From: Billgrantia endophytica
GTDB lineage: Bacteria > Pseudomonadota > Gammaproteobacteria > Pseudomonadales > Halomonadaceae
Assembly: GCF_002879615.1 (NCBI RefSeq)
Contig: NZ_PNRF01000007.1
Coordinates: forward strand, 132,939 to 196,938
Reading direction: 5' to 3'
Length of the DNA: 64,000 bases
In this document: piece after piece, positions 7,901 through 15,931 of the stretch
Numbering within the stretch: the stretch's first letter is position 1
Layout of the letters: the number at the start of each line of letters is the position of its first letter
The notes under the pieces: generated by a model
The model's input: the letters and a program-made list of their open reading frames with translations, nothing else
Told to the model about the DNA's origin: nothing
Databases searched by the model: none
Made by a program: the position numbers and the translations under genes

Positions 7901-8010
7901 GCAAGACCTCGCAACGGCAAGAAGAGCATTATGGCATGGCCAAGGCGGCGGAACAGTGACACCGTGGCTGGCCATTGGCAGACCGTGAAGGCTAAACTGG
8001 CGGCTTACCG

Positions 8011-9327
8011 ATGGCTTACGATCGCCGCTGGAGACACTCCCTTCCCATGGCCAGGCCCATTCGATGGTTCACGGCCCGCGTCCTGCCCCTATGGGTCGCA
8101 TCATTCGCGCTGGTTCCGGTCTTCTTGCTCGCGGAATCCCATTCGGAACCCGCCGAAGCCCTGGTGGCGCCGCCGCTGCCCCTGGAGACGGAGGTCATGG
8201 TGCCCCCTGCGCTGTCTGTAGCGGAACCACCTGGCGACGAGGCCATCGTCCCCGAGGCCAGTCCACTCGTTGAGGTGCCACCGGTGGTTTCCGGTCCGTC
8301 GTTTCTCGGGAAACTCCTCTCGGTCGACCCCTTCACCGGCCCACTCTCGGCTGTCGACATGGCGGAGGCGCTCTCTCCGGATGTGCCGTCGATTGCCGTC
8401 GAGCCCGCCGAACCTATCGCCCCGCCCCCCATGACGTCGCTGGATATCACGCTCGATTGGTACCTCAATCCACAGCACGCCACCCTGCTGATCGCACGGG
8501 AGAAGGGGATGTTCCAGCGTCGTGGGCTGGATGTCACACTCATCAGCCCGGCAGACCCCAACGTGCCCGCCAAACTGCTCGCAGCGGGCAGAACCGACCT
8601 GGCCGTCGGGCGTCAGCCCCAATTGCACCTGTTGGCGGAGAAGGGATTGCCCCTGGTCCGTGTCGCCACCCTGATCGGCACACCAATGGCGGGTCTGGTG
8701 CTGCGCGAGGCGCCCGGGAACGGAGGGGGCGAACTCCAGCTGGAAGGGATGCGAATAGGCCATACCGATATCGATGGGCGTGACATCCTCCTGGCCGGCT
8801 TGTTGCGGTCGGAAGGGGGGGGGCTCGATCTGGTGGAAACCGAGGACACCAATTATTCGGTGCTTGACGCCATGAGAGAGGGCAACATTGACGGCATCCT
8901 GGTCAATCAGCGCTATCTGTTGCCCCGCCAATTGGCCGACGAAGGGATTGGCACTTACATGCTGCGTGTCGAGGAGTACGGCATTCCCAGCTACGATGGG
9001 CTGATCCTCATGGCCAACCGGGACTATCTCAATGGCAAGCGTGATGCCTTCCGCTACCTGCTCGCCGCCCTCGAAGAGGCCACGCTATGGATACTCAATC
9101 ATCCGGAACAGGCGTGGGAACTACTGATAGCCGCCGAGCCGGCCCTGGATGACCTGGCCATGCATGCTGCCTGGCTGGATATCCTGCCGCGCCTGGCCTT
9201 GCGGCCCGCTGCCGTGGACCAGGGTCGCTACCACCGTTTCGAGCGCTATCTGCTGGATGCCGGGATCATACAGACCGGCACCTCCATCGAACGGCTTGCC
9301 AAGGACCTTGGCGCCCTCATTCACTGA
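8011..9327 (+). CDS. Exported NMT1/ThiY-like substrate-binding protein
   Basis: A 438-residue exported protein. A signal-anchor-like segment (about residues 19-41, ending VFLLA) is followed by a long linker (about 44-138) rich in Pro, Glu, Val and Ala. From about residue 140 the NMT1/ThiY fold begins with LDWYLNPQHATLLIAREKGM and GLDVTLISPADPN, the pattern of binding proteins for thiamine pyrimidine precursors and related compounds. The start at 8011 has GGCGG 7 bases upstream; the ATG at 8047 would give a neater signal peptide and is possible. No ABC permease or ATPase gene is adjacent, so transporter and ligand are unknown. Its end overlaps the convergent ybfF by 11 bases. Confidence 0.78.
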   Translation: MAYDRRWRHSLPMARPIRWFTARVLPLWVASFALVPVFLLAESHSEPAEALVAPPLPLETEVMVPPALSVAEPPGDEAIVPEASPLVEVPPVVSGPSFLGKLLSVDPFTGPLSAVDMAEALSPDVPSIAVEPAEPIAPPPMTSLDITLDWYLNPQHATLLIAREKGMFQRRGLDVTLISPADPNVPAKLLAAGRTDLAVGRQPQLHLLAEKGLPLVRVATLIGTPMAGLVLREAPGNGGGELQLEGMRIGHTDIDGRDILLAGLLRSEGGGLDLVETEDTNYSVLDAMREGNIDGILVNQRYLLPRQLADEGIGTYMLRVEEYGIPSYDGLILMANRDYLNGKRDAFRYLLAALEEATLWILNHPEQAWELLIAAEPALDDLAMHAAWLDILPRLALRPAAVDQGRYHRFERYLLDAGIIQTGTSIERLAKDLGALIH

Positions 9328-10117
9328 GCGACCGGCCACCCTCCTGGAGCGACAGGAAGTCGTTCACCGCCGCTTGAAAGGCCTCGGGCTGCTCGGCATG
9401 GAGCCAGTGCCCCGCTTCCTCGAGAGTCTGTACCCGGGCGTTGGATAGTACTTCACGCAAGGCTGGCAGCTTGTCATCGGTCACGTAGTGGGAGCGACCA
9501 CCACGCAGCACCAGGGTCGGACCAGTGAAAGCCCCCTCGCCTGCCGGCGCCCGCATGATCTCGTCGTAGCCGGCTTCGATCTGATCCAGGCCGATGCGAA
9601 GCTCGAGACCGCCCGTCTCGCCACGCTGCAGGTTGGTCGCCAGAAACAGCCTCGTGGCGCGCTCCTCGACATGTTCAGCCAGCAGTGCGTCGGCTTCACG
9701 GCGGTTGGCGGGCTGACCCTCCTGGAGTCGCCGAAGTCCGGCAAACACGGCATCATGATCATGGCCATAGGCTTGTGGAGCAATATCGGCCACGATCAAC
9801 GAGGCGACTCGCCGGGGGGCCAGGAGCGCCAGGGACACCACCACCTTGCCACCCATCGAGTGACCCAGCAGATGGGCACGTTCGATGGCCAACTGGTCCA
9901 TCAGGGCCAGCAGATCCTCGGCCATCTCGGTGTAGCTCATCCCCTCGACATGAGGGGAGCGACCATGGTTTCTCAGATCCACCGCCACCACACGCCAGCG
10001 CTCCTGCCACTGCTTGACGTGAGAGCGCCAGTTATCCGCACTGCCCAGCAGGCCATGGACCACGATTAGCGGTACACCCTGCCCCCCGGTATCCACATGG
10101 TTGAGTGCGACAGTCAT
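9317..10117 (-). CDS. ybfF: YbfF-type alpha/beta hydrolase (esterase)
   Basis: A cytosolic alpha/beta-hydrolase of 266 residues, close to E. coli YbfF, which hydrolyses short acyl esters including acyl-CoA thioesters in vitro. The oxyanion region VHGLLGSADNW (20-30), the nucleophile elbow GHSMGG with Ser87, the segment VADIAPQAYG and the catalytic histidine in EAGHWLHAEQPE are all present. The natural substrate is unknown. Its stop codon overlaps that of the convergent binding-protein gene by 11 bases; yhhQ lies 24 bases upstream in the same direction, so the two probably share a transcript. Confidence 0.9.
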   Translation of the reverse strand: MTVALNHVDTGGQGVPLIVVHGLLGSADNWRSHVKQWQERWRVVAVDLRNHGRSPHVEGMSYTEMAEDLLALMDQLAIERAHLLGHSMGGKVVVSLALLAPRRVASLIVADIAPQAYGHDHDAVFAGLRRLQEGQPANRREADALLAEHVEERATRLFLATNLQRGETGGLELRIGLDQIEAGYDEIMRAPAGEGAFTGPTLVLRGGRSHYVTDDKLPALREVLSNARVQTLEEAGHWLHAEQPEAFQAAVNDFLSLQEGGRSLSE

Positions 10118-10141
10118 CGTGCCTCCAATGTCGGGTTCGAA

Positions 10142-10813
10142 TCAGGAGCTCACCGGCTCCAGGTCATGCTGGCCAGTCAGGGTGACCAGGCGGCGGCTCA
10201 ACCAGGCTAGCAGCACACCGTAAAGCGGGAGGAAGAACATCAGGCTGATCCCCAGCTTTATCACATAGTCGACCGTGGCTATTTCGATCCAGTTGGCCGC
10301 CATGAAGGGGTCAGGGCTCTGATAGAACGCCAGGGCGAAGAACGCTCCGGTGTCGGCCAGGTTGCCGAATACGGTAGAGATGGCGGGAGCCACCCACCAG
10401 CCCCGGAGGCCACGCAGCCTGTCGAAGACCTGAACGTCCAGCAATTGGCCCAGCCCATAGGCCAGGAAGCTGGCCATTGCGATACGCGCCACGAATAGAT
10501 TCCATTCCGACAGCGCGTCTATTCCCGCAAAGTTGCCACGGGGAAAGACAACCGAGACGACATAGGAAATCAGCAGTGCGGGCAGCATGACCCGCATGAT
10601 GATGGCACGCGCCGCTTCCTTGCCGAACAATCGCACCGTCAGGTCGGTGGCCAGGAAAATGAAGGGAAAGCTGAAAGCGCCCCATGTGGTGTGGAAGCCG
10701 AACAGCGTGAACGGTAACTGCACCAGATAGTTACTGGCTGCAATCACCAGAATGTGGAAAGCCACCAGCAACAGGAGGCAGCGCCGGTACTGCTCCGGGG
10801 ACAAGACAAACAT
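10142..10813 (-). CDS. yhhQ: Queuosine precursor transporter YhhQ
   Basis: An inner-membrane protein of 223 residues with about six to seven spans, of the YhhQ/QueT-like family (formerly DUF165) that imports the queuosine precursors preQ0 and preQ1. Family features: LVAFHILVIAASNYLVQ near the N-terminus, FIFLATDLTVRLFGKEAAR around residues 52-68 and GNLADTGAFFALAF near 150. The ATG at 10813 has AAGGA 7 bases upstream, directly after an A7 tract. A good promoter and a short hairpin leader stand in front and resemble a preQ1-type control region. It is probably cotranscribed with ybfF. Confidence 0.92.
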   Translation of the reverse strand: MFVLSPEQYRRCLLLLVAFHILVIAASNYLVQLPFTLFGFHTTWGAFSFPFIFLATDLTVRLFGKEAARAIIMRVMLPALLISYVVSVVFPRGNFAGIDALSEWNLFVARIAMASFLAYGLGQLLDVQVFDRLRGLRGWWVAPAISTVFGNLADTGAFFALAFYQSPDPFMAANWIEIATVDYVIKLGISLMFFLPLYGVLLAWLSRRLVTLTGQHDLEPVSS

Positions 10814-10870
10814 CGATCAGTCCTTTTTTTGCAAGCAGAGAGAGGGGTGAGGGAACCCTCGTCGTCGAAA
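10814..10870 (-). promoter_or_regulatory. Short structured leader of yhhQ, possible preQ1-I riboswitch
   Basis: The transcript leader of about 57 bases contains a GAGGG...CCCTC hairpin (about 10837-10859) with a pyrimidine-rich loop, then a linker, then A7 followed immediately by the Shine-Dalgarno GGA. Hairpin plus A-rich tail merging into the ribosome binding site is the architecture of preQ1-I riboswitches, which are known upstream of yhhQ homologues. The linker between stem and A tract is longer than usual and the loop is not canonical, so the call is tentative. Confidence 0.35.
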
Positions 10871-10877
10871 GGCGCGG

Positions 10878-10907
10878 ATTATACGTGTGACGGGGGCTGC
10901 TGGCCAA
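10878..10907 (-). promoter_or_regulatory. Sigma-70 promoter of yhhQ
   Basis: On the minus strand TTGGCC (10902-10907) and a perfect TATAAT (10878-10883) are separated by 18 bases. Transcription would start near 10871, about 57 bases before the yhhQ start codon. Confidence 0.65.
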
Positions 10908-10925
10908 TGCCAAGCCGCCATATGC

Positions 10926-10954
10926 AACGACGCCGCCCGAGGGGCGGCGTCGTT
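10926..10954 (-). terminator. Strong hairpin after prpE
   Basis: Thirteen paired bases (10926-10938 with 10942-10954) around a three-base loop, 19 bases after the prpE stop. Only two T residues follow on the minus strand, so it is not a textbook intrinsic terminator, but position and stability suggest termination or 3' end protection. Confidence 0.5.
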
Positions 10955-10972
10955 ACCAGCGTCAGGAAGGTA

Positions 10973-12883
10973 TCACACCTGGCGGGCCTCATGGGCCGCA
11001 CCCACCGAGCGGTCCTTCATGGCATCGTGCACGTCCTGCAGGCTTGCCGGATCGTCGATGGTCGACGGCACACCGTATTCCTTGCCGTCCGCAATGTTGC
11101 GGAGCAGTTTACGCAGAATCTTGCCGGAGCGGGTCTTGGGCAGGCGATTGACCACCAGCACCTGCTTGAAGCAGGCGATCGGCCCGATCTTTTCTCGAAC
11201 CAGTGCGATCAGCGCGTCTTCCAGGGCCACTTCATCGCCATCGAAACCATCCTTGGGAATGACCAACCCCACCGGGATCTGACCCTTCAGGGCATCATGA
11301 ATACCAATCACCGCGCATTCGGCCACGGCGGCATGGGCGCCCACGACCTCTTCCATTTCACCGGTGGAGAGGCGATGTCCGGCGATATTGATCACGTCGT
11401 CGGTGCGTCCCATGATGAAAAGGTAGCCATCCTCATCGAAGTAGCCGCCGTCACCCGTCAGGTAATAACCGGGATACGCCGCCATATAGGCGCTGTGAAA
11501 ACGCTTCGGATCCCCCCAGACACCCACCAGGCAGCCCGGCGGCATGGGCTGCTTGATCACGACGCTGCCCTGCTCCATGGGTTGGGCCTGCTCACCCTCA
11601 CGGTTCAGGACCTGTACGTCGAAACCGGGGACCGGGACCGTCGCACTGCCGGCCTTGGTCGGCATGGGGTCCAGCCCGTGCAGGTTGGCCGCAATCGGCC
11701 AGCCCGTCTCGGTCTGCCACCAGTGATCGAGAACCGGCACGTCCAGAAGGTCATCGAGCCAATGGAAGGTAGGCGGATCCAGGCGCTCCCCGGCAAGGAA
11801 GAGCGCCTTCATGCAGGAGATATCGTACTGCTCGAGCAACTTGCCGTCGGGGTCTTCCTTCTTGATCGCGCGAAAGGCGGTCGGCGCGGTAAAGAAGCTC
11901 TTGACCCGGTATTCACTGATCAGGCGCCAGAATGCACCGGCGTCTGGCGTCTTCACCGGCTTGCCCTCGTAGACCACTGTCGTGCAACCACGCAATAGCG
12001 GAGCGTAGACAATGTAGGAGTGCCCCACCACCCAACCCACATCCGATGCGGAGAAGAAGACATCACCGGGGGCCACGTCGTAGATCGCTTCCATGGAGTA
12101 ATGCAGTGCTACCGCATAGCCTCCGGTATCACGCACCACCCCTTTCGGCTTGCCGGTAGTGCCGGATGTATAGAGTACATAAAGAGGATCGGTACCCTTC
12201 ACCGGCACGCAGGCGGCCGGCTCGGCCTTGGCCACCAGGTCTGTCCAGTCGTGGTCGCGTTCGCTCAATTCGGCAACGTGCTGCTCACGCTGCAGGATGA
12301 CGCAAGCGTCGGGCTCGTGCTGGCTCTGAGCAATCGCCGCATCGAGGATTGGCTTGTAGGGAATGACGCGATCCACCTCGATACCGCAGGAAGCCGCCAC
12401 GATTGCCTTGGGCTGGGCATCATCGATACGCACCGCCAGCTCGTGGGGAGCGAAGCCACCGAAGACGACCGAATGAACCGCCCCCAATCGCGCGCAGGCG
12501 TACATAGCCATCAGCGCCTCGGGCACCATGGGCATGTAGATGACCACGCGATCCCCCTTCTCCACGCCCAGAGCCTTCAACCCCCCGGCGAAAAGTGCCA
12601 CCTGGTCGCGCATCTCGCGATAGGTCAGGGTTCGCTTGCTGTTGGCGGCAGGCGAGTCCCAGAAGATGGCGGGTTGCTCGCCCCGCCCCTGTTCCACGTG
12701 ATGATCCAGCGCGGCATGGCAGATATTCAGCTCACCGTCGGAGAACCAGCGGGCATGATGTTGTTCATCATATTCAAGAATGGTGGTTGGCGGCGTGTAC
12801 CAGGGGATACGACGAGCCTGGTCGGCCCAGAACGAATCGGGATGGTCGATAGAACGTTGAAATTCGGTTTTGTAAGTTGTCAT
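10973..12883 (-). CDS. prpE: Propionyl-CoA synthetase PrpE
   Basis: A cytosolic acyl-CoA synthetase of 636 residues that activates propionate with ATP and CoA. I choose the ATG at 12883 (MTTYKTEFQRSI), with AGGA 6 bases upstream. Motifs: LYTSGTTGKPKG (phosphate loop, about 260-271), HWWQTETGWPI (about 400), GYYLTGDGG and GRTDDVINIAGHRLSTGEME (hinge and C-terminal domain), and PKTRSGKILRK with the catalytic lysine that is the usual site of reversible acetylation. FSDGELNICHAALDHH is typical of PrpE rather than acetyl-CoA synthetase. No prpBCD genes are adjacent. Two TTGT(C/T)GACA palindromes upstream are candidate GntR-type operators. Confidence 0.93.
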   Translation of the reverse strand: MTTYKTEFQRSIDHPDSFWADQARRIPWYTPPTTILEYDEQHHARWFSDGELNICHAALDHHVEQGRGEQPAIFWDSPAANSKRTLTYREMRDQVALFAGGLKALGVEKGDRVVIYMPMVPEALMAMYACARLGAVHSVVFGGFAPHELAVRIDDAQPKAIVAASCGIEVDRVIPYKPILDAAIAQSQHEPDACVILQREQHVAELSERDHDWTDLVAKAEPAACVPVKGTDPLYVLYTSGTTGKPKGVVRDTGGYAVALHYSMEAIYDVAPGDVFFSASDVGWVVGHSYIVYAPLLRGCTTVVYEGKPVKTPDAGAFWRLISEYRVKSFFTAPTAFRAIKKEDPDGKLLEQYDISCMKALFLAGERLDPPTFHWLDDLLDVPVLDHWWQTETGWPIAANLHGLDPMPTKAGSATVPVPGFDVQVLNREGEQAQPMEQGSVVIKQPMPPGCLVGVWGDPKRFHSAYMAAYPGYYLTGDGGYFDEDGYLFIMGRTDDVINIAGHRLSTGEMEEVVGAHAAVAECAVIGIHDALKGQIPVGLVIPKDGFDGDEVALEDALIALVREKIGPIACFKQVLVVNRLPKTRSGKILRKLLRNIADGKEYGVPSTIDDPASLQDVHDAMKDRSVGAAHEARQV

Positions 12884-13245
12884 TGAGATCCTGCCCAGCA
12901 TCGAGGTTACAAGCGATTGTTGACACTTTAGAGAAATTCTTGGGAATTTCCTTCAGACCATCGGCTAATCACCGTGCCGGACGTGACATGAGGACCTCTA
13001 TTGTCGACAACGGGCGTCAGCAGCAGCACTCAGATTGCGTAACGTTGATTCGACGTTTGGCAGTCCATGAGCCACTATCAATGCTAACTAAATGAGCAAT
13101 GCCATGACCACGCTGGGCACTGCCGTTAACATCGCCCCCCGCGACACGTTGGCAGCAACAAACTGTCGTGGGCCAAGGTAGCCTGCTCGAAGTCGCCAGT
13201 GCCGCTCGCAGCACGCGGCCGGGCAGCCAATACGGGGAGATCACC
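12884..13245. other. Divergent control region between prpE and the ArsR gene
   Basis: A 362-base interval without a supported gene. It contains two related dyads: ATTGTTGACACT at 12916-12927 and ATTGTCGACAAC at 13000-13011, the latter with a perfect 10-base palindromic core. It must also hold the promoters of prpE (minus) and the ArsR regulator (plus); I could not place these with confidence. Confidence 0.6.
12916..13011. promoter_or_regulatory. Pair of GntR-type operator candidates upstream of prpE
   Basis: The core TTGTCGACAA (13001-13010) is a perfect palindrome; ATTGTTGACACT (12916-12927) is a weaker relative. From memory, FCD-type GntR regulators, including some controlling propionate genes in Gammaproteobacteria, bind palindromes of this kind. 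The sites lie 33 and 117 bases upstream of the prpE start. The regulator itself is not adjacent. Confidence 0.4.
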
Positions 13246-13566
13246 ATGAGCACCTCGCAAAGCGCCGCATCCCTCCTGTTGCAGGCAGGCGATGCATCTA
13301 TCGACCAGGCCACTGCACTGCTCAAGGCACTGGCCAACGACAATCGACTGCGTATCCTTTGCCTTCTCGACGGTACCGAGCTCTCCGTTACCGAACTCAA
13401 CCAACGTTTGTCACTGAGCCAATCCGCCCTTTCGCAGCACTTGGCGATATTGCGGCGCGAAGGGCTGGTGTCGACACGGCGGGCCTCCCAGACCATTTAC
13501 TACTCCTTGCAGGGTGAACAGGCTCGCCAGATGGTGGAGGCACTCGTTCGGCTGCAGGAAGTCTGA
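13246..13566 (+). CDS. ArsR/SmtB family transcriptional regulator
   Basis: A 106-residue winged-helix regulator. The ATG at 13246 (MSTSQSAASLLL) has GGGGAGA upstream; a longer frame from 13168 is rejected for lack of homology. The helix-turn-helix spans about residues 29-80: LKALANDNRLRILCLL, LSVTELNQRLSLSQSALSQHL and REGLVSTRRASQTIYYSL. Only one cysteine is present (ILCLL), and there is no CVC metal box, so a classical metal-sensing site is not evident; the sequence resembles the BigR/YgaV branch but lacks its cysteine pair. Ligand and targets are unknown. It is divergent from prpE and convergent with sohB. Confidence 0.85.
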   Translation: MSTSQSAASLLLQAGDASIDQATALLKALANDNRLRILCLLDGTELSVTELNQRLSLSQSALSQHLAILRREGLVSTRRASQTIYYSLQGEQARQMVEALVRLQEV

Positions 13567-13592
13567 GCTCGCCGTTCGCCACCGGTGGCACT

Positions 13593-14636
13593 TCAGCGTT
13601 TCTGCCAGCGGCCTGCATCGAGCCGCTCCAGCAAGCGCTCGACACCACCTGCGACGCCTTGCGAAACGGCCATGCCAAGGCGTTCACCCAGCGGATGTCG
13701 CGGCTCCAGGCGCACGCTGACGACTCGCGCCTCTTCCATGCGCGATACCAGGTAAGCTTCACTCGTCCCCAGGGCATCGATCAGGCCATTCGCCAGGGCA
13801 TCCCGGCCGTACCAGATCTCGCCGGTGGCCACGGTCTCGATATCCAGGTCCGGGCGGCGCTCTGCCACGTGGTTCTTGAACAGCAGATGGGTGTTTTCCA
13901 GGTCCGCCATGAATTTCTCGCGTCCCTCTTCGGTGTTCTCGCCAAATACGGTCAGGGTTCGCTTGTACTCGCCTGCGGTCAACAGCTCCACGTCGATGTC
14001 GTGACGCTTGAGCAGCTTATGGACATTGGGTAGCTGAGCCACGACGCCGATAGAGCCAAGCACGGCAAAGGGAGCGGCACGAAGCCGATTGGCCGCGCAA
14101 GCCATCAGATACCCGCCACTGGCTGCCACCTTGTCGACACACACCGTTGTGGTCAGGCCGGCTTCACGCAGCCTATCCATTTGCGCGGCCGCCAGACCAT
14201 AGGAATGGACCAGGCCGCCGGCAGACTCCAGGCGTACCACCACCTCGTCCCCCTCCGATGCAGCCGAGAGGATCGCGGAAATCTCCTCTGCCAGCCGCCT
14301 CGTCCCGCTGGCCTTGATGTCACCATGGAAATCCAGCACCCACACGGTCTGTCGAATGGCAGCGGGCTCCGCCTTCTTGCCTCGGCGCCCCCGGTACTTG
14401 TCATCACGACGGAATGCCTTGGCGATACGCTTGCGGGCTCCTGGTTCACTCGCCGCGAGGGCAAGCCGTCGCCGGCGATATTCATAGCGATCGTTGAGCT
14501 CTTCGATACGCAGCCGTAGTCGGTCGCCACCTTCGCGTTTCGCACGGGTGAAGATGGCGACCATGAACCCGACCAGCAATATCAGTACGACCAGTTGAGC
14601 CGTGAAACGTCCGATATCCATCAACCACTCATTCAC
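13593..14636 (-). CDS. sohB: Inner-membrane serine protease SohB (SppA family)
   Basis: A 347-residue S49-family peptidase anchored by an N-terminal membrane span (about residues 11-30). The catalytic pair is Ser173 in VAASGGYLMA and Lys225 in GEYKRTLTVFGENT, matching the E. coli SohB positions. WVLDFHGDIKASGT (99-112) begins the protease domain. Between anchor and protease lies a basic stretch (about 50-90, rich in Arg and Lys). The start is GTG at 14636, chosen because it gives an N-terminus of family length; an ATG five codons later is possible. It is divergent from the SCP2 gene. Confidence 0.9.
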   Translation of the reverse strand: MNEWLMDIGRFTAQLVVLILLVGFMVAIFTRAKREGGDRLRLRIEELNDRYEYRRRRLALAASEPGARKRIAKAFRRDDKYRGRRGKKAEPAAIRQTVWVLDFHGDIKASGTRRLAEEISAILSAASEGDEVVVRLESAGGLVHSYGLAAAQMDRLREAGLTTTVCVDKVAASGGYLMACAANRLRAAPFAVLGSIGVVAQLPNVHKLLKRHDIDVELLTAGEYKRTLTVFGENTEEGREKFMADLENTHLLFKNHVAERRPDLDIETVATGEIWYGRDALANGLIDALGTSEAYLVSRMEEARVVSVRLEPRHPLGERLGMAVSQGVAGGVERLLERLDAGRWQKR

Positions 14637-14702
14637 GTGACTTACCCCGTTTCCCTGTTGACCGACTCATCCTGACCCCGCTTGGCGTCAAGCACAATGG
14701 CC

Positions 14703-14731
14703 TTGATTAAAACACCTGTTTAAAATATTCT
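14703..14731 (+). promoter_or_regulatory. Promoter of the SCP2 gene with PsrA-like operator in the spacer
   Basis: TTGATT (14703-14708) and TATTCT (14726-14731) are 17 bases apart. The spacer contains AAACACCTGTTT (14710-14721), which fits the AAAC-N4-GTTT form reported for the TetR-family fatty-acid regulator PsrA. A repressor bound there would block RNA polymerase. A similar site occurs at 48039-48050. Confidence 0.45.
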
Positions 14732-14788
14732 CGATGATAACAGGGCCTTGCCCTCCCCCCGTGACCCCATCACAAAGGAAAGCCTCGC

Positions 14789-15100
14789 ATGTCCAACAAC
14801 GCGTTCGACAAACTCCAGGATCGCTTCGACCCCCAGGCTGCCGAGGGTATGGATGACGTCTTTCAGTTTCACTTCAGCGACAACGGTAGTCACTACCTGG
14901 TGGTCAAGGATGGCAGCCTGGCCATCGAGGAAGGCGAGCACGACGACCCTTCGGTCAGCCTGAGCCTGAGCACCGATACCCTCAAGGGTGTCATGAACGG
15001 CGAGATCAACGGCATGACAGCCTTCATGACCGGCAAGCTCAAGGCAACCGGCAACGTCATGCTGGCAACCAAGCTCACGAGCCTGTTTCCGGCTCGTTGA
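14789..15100 (+). CDS. SCP2 sterol/lipid-binding domain protein
   Basis: A 103-residue protein made of a single SCP2 domain, which binds fatty acyl chains or other lipids in a hydrophobic tunnel. Family features: FQFHFSDNGSHYLVVKDGSL in the N-terminal sheet, DPSVSLSLSTDTLKGVMNGE in the middle and AFMTGKLKATGNVMLATKL at the end. There is no signal peptide. AAAGGA stands before the ATG. The promoter carries a PsrA-like palindrome, which would tie it to fatty-acid metabolism; its precise role is unknown. It is convergent with nudC. Confidence 0.88.
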   Translation: MSNNAFDKLQDRFDPQAAEGMDDVFQFHFSDNGSHYLVVKDGSLAIEEGEHDDPSVSLSLSTDTLKGVMNGEINGMTAFMTGKLKATGNVMLATKLTSLFPAR

Positions 15101-15154
15101 GCCTGCGAAACCGAGTGCACCCGCACGGTCCGTCATTGGCGGCCCGTGTCGCAT

Positions 15155-15931
15155 TCAGGAACCGCTGGCTGCCACCTCGGCGAGATGTGTCTCGATCAGC
15201 GCCCGGGATATGGAATAAGGGGGAGGCAACTGGGGCAGGCGTGTGGGCAGGAACCAGGCGGCATCGGCTATCTCGATCCCATCGATGCGGATACGCCTGC
15301 TGGCCGCCTCGGCAAAGAAGCCCAGCATCAGCGCGTGGGGGAAAGGCCAAGCCTGGCTGCGGTAGTAGCGTACCCGGCCGACCGTAATGCCGACTTCCTC
15401 GTGGATTTCCCTGTGCACGGCCTCTTCGGCGGACTCGCCCGGCTCGACGAAGCCCGCCAGGGTGGAGAAGCGTCCCGGGGGAAAGCGTGGGCTTCTCGCC
15501 AGCAACATGGCATTGCCATGAGTCACCAGGGTAATGATACAAGGCGATATTCGCGGATAATTGCGGTGTCCGCATTGATGACAGTGCATGGCGAATTCGA
15601 CGTCCAGCCGAGTCGCTCCCGCTCCGCAGCGCCCGCAGAATCGGTGATCACGCAGCCAGGCAGCGACCTGTAGCGCGGTGGAAACCAGGGGGAACCAGGA
15701 TTCGGGCAGACGTGCCAGCCAGGCCCGGCCATCCGGCCAGTTCTGCCCGGCCTGCTCTTCTACGGACAGTGCCACGGGCATATCCTGCCAGTAGCAGAGC
15801 GGCTGGAGCTGCAACGTCCACGCCTGCATGTCTTGCAATGGCGTTCCGTCCGACCCGGGGGCGATACGCCCATTGGCAATCCGGATCACCCGGCCGGCGG
15901 ATACTTCAGCTGGCAGTTCGCGCCGCAACAT
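15155..15931 (-). CDS. nudC: NAD(H) pyrophosphatase NudC
   Basis: NudC cleaves NADH and removes NAD caps from RNA 5' ends. The 258-residue protein has the zinc finger CGRCG (about 99-103) with CHQCG (about 117-121), the complete Nudix box GFVEPGESAEEAVHREIHEE (about 160-179) and SQAWPFPHALMLGF, the downstream motif that marks the NudC subfamily. The ATG at 15931 overlaps the dnaQ stop by one base, so it is coupled to dnaQ. Confidence 0.94.
   Translation of the reverse strand: MLRRELPAEVSAGRVIRIANGRIAPGSDGTPLQDMQAWTLQLQPLCYWQDMPVALSVEEQAGQNWPDGRAWLARLPESWFPLVSTALQVAAWLRDHRFCGRCGAGATRLDVEFAMHCHQCGHRNYPRISPCIITLVTHGNAMLLARSPRFPPGRFSTLAGFVEPGESAEEAVHREIHEEVGITVGRVRYYRSQAWPFPHALMLGFFAEAASRRIRIDGIEIADAAWFLPTRLPQLPPPYSISRALIETHLAEVAASGS

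Noticed and set aside
11000..11998. Long plus-strand frame (414 codons from 10754) opposite prpE
   Set aside because: Shadow of prpE; the opposite strand encodes a complete propionyl-CoA synthetase.
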